NCBI GenBank assembly: GCA_910578605.1
Contig: CAJTQG010000003.1
Coordinates: forward strand, 5,536 to 69,535
Direction: 5' to 3'
Length of the DNA: 64,000 nucleotides
Source of the DNA: an uncultured Lachnospiraceae bacterium
GTDB lineage: Bacteria; Bacillota; Clostridia; Lachnospirales; Lachnospiraceae
Below are positions 30,715 to 38,800 of the stretch, in pieces. The position numbers were made by a program, and so were the translations under genes. How positions within the stretch are numbered: the stretch's first letter is position 1; every line of letters starts with the position of its first letter. A model generated the notes under the pieces. The model did not search any database. It was not told where the DNA came from and was given only the letters and a program-made list of their open reading frames with translations.

Positions 30715-32037
30715 TTGTATAAAAGTAAAAAACAAAAAATATTTGAGTGGATATACAAAGGAAACAAAGTGATAATTGCTGTTTTACTTCTCTATTTATT
30801 ATTGGAATGTACTATAGGAGGACATAAGGATGCCATGAAAAATCTGGCAAAATATGCCAATCAACAAATTTCATATGCAGTGTACAGTCAGATGGTGAAT
30901 CGAACGAGTCATTATATAGGATATTTAAAGAGCAGAAAAGAGGAGACAGCCAATCCGTGTATTTCGTGGGTTTCCTCCGTATACGCCTATGCCCACAGTA
31001 CAAGCAGGGTAGACAAGCAGAAGGGGGTAATAGCCATTATGGCGGGGGATGAAGCCGATGTAAAGGGTAAGGCAGAGGGGGAAGAACCTGAGAAGGATAA
31101 TAAGGATAAAGGGGGGGAGAGCGAAGAAAAAAAACAGGTAAAGGAAAAGAAAGAGGATAATAAGAATAAGGAAGAAAAGGAGACTCCTATGGGGGTGCAG
31201 GAGGGAGAGATGGAAGCTTCCCTGTCGATTAATGATTCTTTAAAGATACCAGTGCCAAAGCTGACAGGAACTAATTATACAGTAGAGCAGCTGAGTAATA
31301 TTGATTTTTTGTTAGGGCAGTTTTACGTGGTAGATTCTAGCACAGCAGTGTATAAGAAGGATTTTCCGGTGAAAAAGTATTTAAATAGAGATTTTAAATT
31401 AACCCAGGACAATTCCAAACCACAGATCCTCATCTATCACACTCACTCTCAGGAAGGCTTTTCCGATACAGTGGAGGGGGACAAAGATACGACGATTGTA
31501 GGAGTTGGAGATTACCTGACCGAAGTACTGACAAAACAATTTCATTACAACGTGATTCATAACACCCAAACCTTTGATTTAGTAGATGGGGTGCTAGACA
31601 GAAGCAAGGCCTATGATTATGCAGGGAAAGCTATAGCGCAAGTGCTTGCAGACAATCCGTCCATTCAGATGGTAATTGACCTTCACAGAGATGGGGTGAG
31701 AGATGACTTGCATTTGGTTACCACGGTGAACGAGAAGCCAACGGCTCAAATTATGTTTTTTAATGGCATGAGTCGTCTCAAGGATTTAGGTGAGATTGAT
31801 TATCTGTATAATCCTCATTTAAAGGATAATCTTGCCTTGAGCCTTCAGATGAAATTAAAGGCGGAGGCATACTATCCGGGCTTTACAAGAAGAAATTATA
31901 TTAATGCATACGAGTACAATTTGAATATGAGTGAGCGCTGCATGCTTGTGGAGGCAGGCGCCCAGACAAACAGCGTGCAGGAGGTAAAAAATGCCATGGA
32001 GCCTCTGGCAATGCTTTTACATATGGTGCTGCAATAA
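30715..32037 (+). CDS. spoIIP: Stage II sporulation protein P (SpoIIP)
   Basis: A cell wall hydrolase of about 440 residues needed for septal peptidoglycan degradation during engulfment; in the SpoIID-M-P complex it acts as amidase and endopeptidase. After a basic start comes one transmembrane helix (VIIAVLLLYLLLECTIGG), a variable region with a Lys/Glu-rich linker (about residues 110-160), then the catalytic domain with ILIYHTHSQEGF (zinc-ligand His and Glu), HNTQTFDLVDGVLDRSKAYD, DLHRDGV and MLVEAGAQTNSVQE. The start is uncertain: TTG 30715 (8 nt after AGGTGA), TTG 30712 or GTG 30703. Expression is expected in the mother cell. Confidence 0.92.
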   Translation: MYKSKKQKIFEWIYKGNKVIIAVLLLYLLLECTIGGHKDAMKNLAKYANQQISYAVYSQMVNRTSHYIGYLKSRKEETANPCISWVSSVYAYAHSTSRVDKQKGVIAIMAGDEADVKGKAEGEEPEKDNKDKGGESEEKKQVKEKKEDNKNKEEKETPMGVQEGEMEASLSINDSLKIPVPKLTGTNYTVEQLSNIDFLLGQFYVVDSSTAVYKKDFPVKKYLNRDFKLTQDNSKPQILIYHTHSQEGFSDTVEGDKDTTIVGVGDYLTEVLTKQFHYNVIHNTQTFDLVDGVLDRSKAYDYAGKAIAQVLADNPSIQMVIDLHRDGVRDDLHLVTTVNEKPTAQIMFFNGMSRLKDLGEIDYLYNPHLKDNLALSLQMKLKAEAYYPGFTRRNYINAYEYNLNMSERCMLVEAGAQTNSVQEVKNAMEPLAMLLHMVLQ

Positions 32038-32207
32038 AATAGACAAAAAAGACATTTTATTCATAAAGCTGCTATTTACAGTAACTTCTTTAAGGCGGTG
32101 AGTGAAAAAAGCTTGTGTTATTTTAGGGCTGTAGCTATAATTAACATAGAAGCAAGCGGATATGCCGTTTTTAGCGGCACCACCATGAATGAAAGGAGAG
32201 TGAAGAA

Positions 32208-33638
32208 ATGTCAAAAAAACAAAAAACAGTGGGAGTATTTTGTTTATTACTGTTGCTAAGCTTATGGTTTGGATGGGCAGAGCAGGCATCTGCCTTTGGA
32301 TTAAAATTTGCCAGGGAGCATTCTAGTATGTCAACCGCTTACGTGGAGGATTTAACAAAGGGGGAAATGTTTGTGCAGGAGAACGGTGAGTCTCAGGGAG
32401 GAGTGACTCACTATTACAAGGTGAGCACAAACAGCAAGCATGCCAGTCTCTATTTTTTTACACATAATACAAGACCATTAGAGGTAAGTGTCCTTAATGC
32501 CAATGGGGTAAAGCTGATGGATGTACCGGTTATTCAGGCAAATATCGGAAACTTTAAGATGGCAACGGGGGACTATGACACAGATGCTATCTTTGCTTCT
32601 GCTGCATCGGGAGTCGTGTTAAAGCCTAACACAACTTATTATATAAAGGTGGATGTGGAGAGCAGCTATCGCTATCTCTATGCCTTTGACCAGTATCAGG
32701 ACAATAATAATAAGGATTTTGGCAGTGCAAAGACAATGTCGGTGGATTTGGCTAGCCAGGTAGGGACGGCTCAGACTAACAATGCAGAGTTTTTTTACAA
32801 GTTTCAGACAAAGAAGGGCAATTATTTTTATCGATTTAATATGGCAAATACATCCGCTACATCTGCGGATCCAAGATTAGCAGAGGTGTATTTGTACGAT
32901 AAAAATAAACAGTTGGTGGCAAAGGGGCAGGGAAGCAGCAGAACTGTCATGGCCGGCCCGTGGAAATTAAATCAAAATCAGACCTATTATGCTCGGGTAG
33001 TCTGTGCAAAGAAAGGTTCTCATTTTAGCTTGTCTATTACCTCCTTTAATGACGAAGCAGCAGATACCATGTTGGCAGCAGGTGTGATTGCTCCCAAAAA
33101 GGATTATATTTATCGTATCCAAAATGATGCGGATGTAGATTGGATAAAATTTAAGACTACCACCCAAAAACAATATAAAGTTTTTTGTAAGGCTGGTTCT
33201 GGTATTCAAATCCAATTAAAGGATGCAAAAGGAAAGACGGTAACGAAGATTACGAAAAATACAACCGTCAGCTTGAAGACCAACGCTGTTTATTATTTTA
33301 AGATATTTGGAGCCAGTGGCAGCAGTTGCAGGCTGAGCTACGAACAGGTGAAGGCGGCAGCCACAAAGAAATATATTAGTGTTAAGAAAATTACATTAAA
33401 TAAAAAAACATTGAAGCTGAAAAAAGGCAAGACTTATACCTTAAAGATAAAAAAGGTGACTCCTTCTAATGCCAGTAAGAAGTCTGTTAAATTTACTTCC
33501 TCCAAGAAAAAGATTGTGAAGATTGTAAAGGGTGGAAAAATAAAAGCTTTGAAAAAGGGGAAATCTGTGATTACATGTACCTATACAGCAAAGGATAAAA
33601 CTAAGAAAAAGGCAACATGCAAGGTTACTGTAAAATAA
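32208..33638 (+). CDS. Secreted protein with C-terminal Ig-like (Big2) domain
   Basis: A 476-residue exported protein. The signal peptide spans about residues 1-28 (basic MSKKQKTVG, hydrophobic VFCLLLLLSLWFGWA, then SAFG). Two beta-rich segments (about 50-160 and 170-280) resemble pre-peptidase-type beta-sandwich repeats (THYYKVSTNSKHASLYFF, AEFFYKFQTKKGNYFYRF). A third related segment (about 290-385) is followed by a lysine-rich Ig-like domain (KKITLNKKTLKLKKGKTYTL to the end, ATCKVTVK). No LPXTG motif and no enzymatic domain is visible. The ATG follows GAAAGGAGAGTGAAGAA. Role unknown; probably a surface or adhesin-like protein. Confidence 0.75.
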   Translation: MSKKQKTVGVFCLLLLLSLWFGWAEQASAFGLKFAREHSSMSTAYVEDLTKGEMFVQENGESQGGVTHYYKVSTNSKHASLYFFTHNTRPLEVSVLNANGVKLMDVPVIQANIGNFKMATGDYDTDAIFASAASGVVLKPNTTYYIKVDVESSYRYLYAFDQYQDNNNKDFGSAKTMSVDLASQVGTAQTNNAEFFYKFQTKKGNYFYRFNMANTSATSADPRLAEVYLYDKNKQLVAKGQGSSRTVMAGPWKLNQNQTYYARVVCAKKGSHFSLSITSFNDEAADTMLAAGVIAPKKDYIYRIQNDADVDWIKFKTTTQKQYKVFCKAGSGIQIQLKDAKGKTVTKITKNTTVSLKTNAVYYFKIFGASGSSCRLSYEQVKAAATKKYISVKKITLNKKTLKLKKGKTYTLKIKKVTPSNASKKSVKFTSSKKKIVKIVKGGKIKALKKGKSVITCTYTAKDKTKKKATCKVTVK

Positions 33639-33644
33639 AACAAA

Positions 33645-33684
33645 CATGAGCTGCCGCAAAAGGTTAATTTTGGGGCAGCTCATG
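33645..33684. terminator. Convergent terminator, surface protein / lepA
   Basis: CATGAGCTGCC (33645-33655) and GGCAGCTCATG (33674-33684) form a perfect 11-bp stem. On the minus strand it is followed by a T-rich tract (complement of 33630-33644), so it probably ends the lepA transcript; on the plus strand the T run is poor. Confidence 0.75.
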
Positions 33685-33699
33685 CTGCATTGTAATATA

Positions 33700-35511
33700 T
33701 CAATTATCCAACTTTAAAACACTCATAAATGCCTGCTGTGGAATTTCTACATTTCCCACCTGGCGCATTCTTTTTTTACCTTCTTTTTGCTTTTCAAGAA
33801 GCTTTTTCTTTCGGGTAATATCACCGCCATAGCATTTGGCAAGGACGTCTTTTCGCATGGCCTTTACTGTCTCTCTGGCAATTACTTTATGACCAATGGC
33901 AGCTTGGATTGGTATCTCAAATAATTGTCTTGGAATTTCTTCCTTGAGTTTTTCGCACATTTTTCTTCCGCGCTCATAGGCCGTAGCCCCATGTACAATA
34001 AAGGACAGAGCGTCTACCTCCTCCTTGTTTACTAAAATATCCAATTTTACCAACTCAGATTGCTGGTATCCTTTCATTTCATAGTCAAAAGAAGCGTATC
34101 CTCTAGAGCGGGATTTTAAGGCGTCAAAGAAATCATATATAATTTCATTTAAGGGCAAATCATATTGGAGCTGTGCTCTTGTGCCTTCTATATATTCCAT
34201 GCCAAGATAAACTCCCCTTCGCTCCTGACATAATTCCATAATAGGCCCAATAAATTCCGAGGTAACCATAATTTCGGCGCGAACAATAGGTTCCTCCATA
34301 TAGGCAATCTCTGATGGATCGGGGAGATTAGTGGGGTTGGTAAGCTCAATGATCTCTCCGTTTGTCCTGTGAACCTTGTATATAACGCTGGGAGCTGTTG
34401 TAATTAAATCTAAATTGTACTCACGCTCTAGGCGTTCCTGAATAATTTCTAAGTGTAAAAGTCCGAGAAAACCGCAGCGAAAACCGAATCCCAGCGCTAC
34501 GGAAGTTTCCGCCTCAAATTGAAGAGCGGCATCATTTAACTTTAATTTGTCCAGGGCATCTCTTAAATCAGGATATTTAGCGCCGTCTGCAGGATATAGT
34601 CCGCAGTATACCATAGGATTTACTTGTTTATAGCCAGGCAGTGCTTCCTCACATGGCATGGCGGCATTGGTGATGGTATCTCCTACGGCGGTGTCCTTTA
34701 CATTTTTGATGCTGGCGGTAATATAGCCAACCATGCCGGCCGACAATTCCTCACACGGGATATACTGTCCGGCGCCAAAATATCCAACCTCCACAACAGA
34801 AGCTGTGGCGCCGGTAGCCATCATGCGGATGGTGGTACCAGGCTTTACACTGCCGTTTTTAATGCGGCAAAATACAATGACTCCCTTGTAGGAATCATAG
34901 ATACTGTCAAAAATCAATGCCTGCAGCGGTGCGTTGGCATCTCCTGCAGGTGCAGGAATTTTGTTTACAATCTGTTCTAACACGTCCTCTACATGCAAAC
35001 CGGTCTTGGCGGAAATTCTTGGGGCATCCTCAGCTTCAATACCTATTACATCCTCTATTTCATCCATAACCCGCTCAGGGTCGGCGCTTGGCAGGTCAAT
35101 TTTGTTGATAACCGGCATTACATCTAAATCATGGTCCAATGCCATATATACATTGGCGAGAGTCTGAGCTTCAATTCCCTGAGCGGAGTCCACCACAAGG
35201 ATAGCACCGTCACAGGCGGCTAAGCTGCGGGATACTTCATAGTTAAAATCCACATGGCCGGGAGTGTCGATTAAATTAAAAATATATTCCTCCCCATTTT
35301 TCGCTTTATATACGGTTCGTACAGTCTGGGCTTTAATGGTAATGCCTCTCTCGCGCTCTAAATCCATATTGTCCAAAACCTGGGCCTGCATTTCTCTGCT
35401 TGTGAGCAATCCTGTCATTTCTATAATTCGATCAGCTAATGTAGACTTTCCGTGGTCAATATGGGCGATAATACAAAAATTACGGATATGATCCTGCTGA
35501 ATATCTGACAT
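33700..35511 (-). CDS. lepA: Elongation factor 4 (LepA)
   Basis: A 603-residue translational GTPase that binds ribosomes and back-translocates or remodels stalled complexes. The G domain shows AHIDHGKSTLADRI (G1), RGITIKAQTV (G2), DTPGHVDF (G3) and NKIDLPSADPERV (G4). The C-terminal LepA-specific domain ends AKCYGGDITRKKKLLEKQKE and GKKRMRQVGNVEIPQQAF. The length is typical. The gene is transcribed from its own promoter (35561-35589) and ends at the shared hairpin with the Ig-like protein gene. Confidence 0.98.
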   Translation of the reverse strand: MSDIQQDHIRNFCIIAHIDHGKSTLADRIIEMTGLLTSREMQAQVLDNMDLERERGITIKAQTVRTVYKAKNGEEYIFNLIDTPGHVDFNYEVSRSLAACDGAILVVDSAQGIEAQTLANVYMALDHDLDVMPVINKIDLPSADPERVMDEIEDVIGIEAEDAPRISAKTGLHVEDVLEQIVNKIPAPAGDANAPLQALIFDSIYDSYKGVIVFCRIKNGSVKPGTTIRMMATGATASVVEVGYFGAGQYIPCEELSAGMVGYITASIKNVKDTAVGDTITNAAMPCEEALPGYKQVNPMVYCGLYPADGAKYPDLRDALDKLKLNDAALQFEAETSVALGFGFRCGFLGLLHLEIIQERLEREYNLDLITTAPSVIYKVHRTNGEIIELTNPTNLPDPSEIAYMEEPIVRAEIMVTSEFIGPIMELCQERRGVYLGMEYIEGTRAQLQYDLPLNEIIYDFFDALKSRSRGYASFDYEMKGYQQSELVKLDILVNKEEVDALSFIVHGATAYERGRKMCEKLKEEIPRQLFEIPIQAAIGHKVIARETVKAMRKDVLAKCYGGDITRKKKLLEKQKEGKKRMRQVGNVEIPQQAFMSVLKLDN

Positions 35512-35560
35512 AACAATCCTCCATTTCAGTAAATAGTGTACAAATCACTTAAGTTTTCTT

Positions 35561-35589
35561 ATTGTAGCATAAAAAATAAATCTGTACAA
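35561..35589 (-). promoter_or_regulatory. Sigma-A promoter of lepA
   Basis: Read on the minus strand, the -35 box TTGTAC (35589-35584) and -10 box TACAAT (35566-35561) have a 17-bp spacer, about 50 nt before the lepA ATG. Confidence 0.75.
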
Positions 35590-35614
35590 GAATAGTAAAA
35601 ATATTTCTGTAGAG

Positions 35615-35643
35615 TTGCACAAAAGGAAAATTATTGATATAAT
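35615..35643 (+). promoter_or_regulatory. Sigma-A promoter of the giant surface protein
   Basis: The -35 box TTGCAC (35615-35620) and consensus -10 box TATAAT (35638-35643) have a 17-bp spacer. The leader is about 180 nt long and includes a palindrome TGTATTT-T-AAATACA (35648-35662) followed by a T run, and a small stem ATGCCG/CGGCAT (35715-35733). The remainder of this 318-base divergent spacer holds no gene. Confidence 0.75.
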
Positions 35644-35829
35644 TAAATGTATTTTAAATACAATTTTTTTTGTTTCATTGTTATATCAAAATAAAATTGC
35701 ATTAAAGTATATGAATGCCGGCGTTGTCGGCATGTTTCTATGTGTAATTTGGAATGAAAAGTATTGCAGCATATTGTGGATAGTTTACCTTTGATTCATT
35801 CCGCCAGTATGAAAGCAGGAGGATGTAGA

Positions 35830-38800
35830 ATGAGAAAGAAAAAAGCAGTAAAGCGAGTCTTGTGCTTAGTTTTAGCAGCAAGCATGGTATTTACTTCCGT
35901 TGAGACAGGAGGTTTGCAAAAAATAACCAATGTGAAGGCGGTAAGTGTAGAGACATCTATAGATGAGAATAAAGAAATTACCAGTGCGGATATTAAGGAC
36001 CCAACAATATTTACAGTGTTAAAAGTTATGGTGAATCATGCCAAGGCAAAGAAAAAAGATGATTCGATTCCGGCGTTGCCTGAGAAGGCAGATTTAACAA
36101 GCAGTACATACAGTGTTTATGCCAACGGGGCAGCATTTACATTTGCAGATTTGAAGGCATATGTAACAGAGGAGATTGATTTATCTGTATATGGAAGTAA
36201 AATCACTACCTTGTCCGGTCTGGGCTTTGCCAGAGGAGCAAAGGTGATCAACCTCACAGGGCTTACCCAAATTGTAGATATTCCGGAAGATGAGTTTGCC
36301 AAGTGTGCAATGGAAACTATAATTTTACCTGCTAATGTAAAGAAGATTGGCAATCGTGCATTTCAGCAATGTACAGCACTGAAAAACGTATATCAGGAGA
36401 ATGGAACGCAAGAAGCTGACAAAGAAAATCCTATTATTGATTTGAGAAAAATTGATGAGGTAGGAACATCTGCTTTTGACGGGGCAAGCGCTTTAGATCA
36501 TGTAATGTTCAAGTCCTATGATGCCGCAAAAGAACTGAAGCTTGGAAATAATGCATTTTCTAACTGTATTGGCTTGAAAAGTATAGATATTCCGATTAAA
36601 AATGCGGATAATCTGGGGCAAGGTGCTTTTAGCGGATGTACTGAATTGGATAACATTGTACTGGAGGATGAATTAAATTATTTTCCAGTGAGTGTCTTTG
36701 CTCAGACAAAGGCAACCTATATCAATATGCCCTCTAATATTACAAAGATAGAACGCTCTGCTTTTCAGGAGAGCAAATTGAGCAATCCTGACTTTACCAA
36801 TTGTACAAAGCTTGATTATATAGGAGTATATGCATTCGCCGGTACATCATCATTGCTTACAATTAACTTGCCGGATGGTCTTACGACAATAGATGATTTA
36901 GCATTTACTGGCAGCACTATTTTGAGCTGTGATATACCTGATACAGTGACAAAATTAGGTACAAAAGCGTTTTCTTTGAGTACCATTGCGCAGGTGGAGA
37001 TTTCAAATGCATTGGAAATCATAGAACCATCTACTTTTGATGGTTGTGAGTTGTTATCAAAAGTAACTATAGCAGACGCCAAGACAAGTAAATTGATGGA
37101 TATCCAAAAATCAGCATTTGCTAATTGTTACTCATTAGAAGATACAAGTTTTTTAATGGAGTTAAAAAATTTAACATCTATTGGAGATTTGGCATTTGCC
37201 GGCTGTGTTGGTTATGTAAAAAATGCAAACGGCAGTATTGACAGTGATTGTTATAACAAGCATTGGGCAGGAAAAGGACTTTTGGAGGTTACTCTTCCAG
37301 ATTGTGTGAAATTGCTGGGAGAAGGCGTTTTCTCACAAAATCCAACTTTGATAAAAGCGGATTTGGGAAACGGCATTACCATTATTCCACAAAAAACCTT
37401 TGCCTGTGAGTCAAATAAAAGCTCACAGCTTGAAAAAGTGATTGTTCCGGCAGAATTAAAAATAATTGAGGACAGCGCTTTTGAGAACTGCGTTCGATTA
37501 AATACAATCGGATATAAAAATGCTGCTGTTTCAAAAATAGAAAATCATGTAGCACAATTTCCTGATACGTTAAAACATATAGGAGATAGAGCATTTTATG
37601 GCTGCGGAGCTATATATAACAGCGGAAATTTAAACCAGATTTCTGGTATGCAGTATAAGATAGGCTATGTGGCGAAGGAAAATATAAAATCCGTGCAGGA
37701 GGCTGGTACAGCCGCTTATTTGATTGTAGAAAAAGGAGAACAGGAACCAAGAATAGTATATATCAATCCAGAGCAAATCAGTACAACAGCAGATGAAGCA
37801 TTGGAGCAAATTTACATTATGGGACGCAGATATTATGTGGACCCAGACAAGTTTGTATCATCTGCAGGTGAGGAAGATAAAGAAAAAGAAAAAGTTAATA
37901 TCGTCAGATATTTTCAAGTGAGAAATGATGAAGAGTTATCCAATGTAATGATTGTCCCGGAAAAAATCAATATCAACAGCGTCAATAATATGTTGACAGA
38001 ATCTCTCCACGAACAGCCGGCAAGTGAGGAGGAAAAGGAATACTATATCCTTTTAAGCAGTAACTTTGGAATTAATGCGACTACATATACTTTTAAATAT
38101 ATTGCATTTTGTTCTGGTTTGCAGAAAGTGATTCTTCCAGATTCCATTGTGGATGAAAAGGATGAAAATGGTGCAGTTACTGTCTATGGAATCGGAAAGG
38201 AGGCTTTTCGAAATTGTACCAATTTGACAGAGGTGAAACTTCCGGATGAGATTAGCACGATTCGTGAATTTACCTTTGCTGGCTGTGGGGCACAGCTATA
38301 TGATTGGGCATCAGGTGATTTTTCCAAACAATTGAATCGCTGCAATAAAATATACAGAGGATTGCAGAAGGTAATTCTGCCGTCTAAGCTTACTATGATA
38401 GAGGCTAATGCCTTTAAACAGTGTTATAATTTAGACTTGATAAAAAACAGCGAGGGCTTTGGGGCACTGCCAAGTACACTGGTAAATATCGGTAATTCTG
38501 CATTTGAAGAATGCCAGAGTTTAACTTCGGTATCTATTCCAAGTAAAACAAAAGTCATTGGAGAAAAAGCCTTTTATAAGGCAGCTATGCAAAGTGTATC
38601 AGAAAGTGTATCTATATCCAACGGTTCTGTATCCACAAGTGTATCTAAAGTTGTGCCTAAAGAGTACAATGGAAATAGAACGGGATTGCAGAAAATTGAT
38701 TTTTCTTATGCCATTGATTTAGAAGAAATAGGAAAAAGTGCTTTTGGTTTTACTAGTTTGGAATCTGTTGTTTTGACAAATTCCAAAGTAAAAACTTTGT

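Noticed and set aside
35764..35829. N-terminal extension of the giant surface protein
   Set aside because: AGGAGG lies inside it, immediately before the ATG that begins a normal signal peptide.
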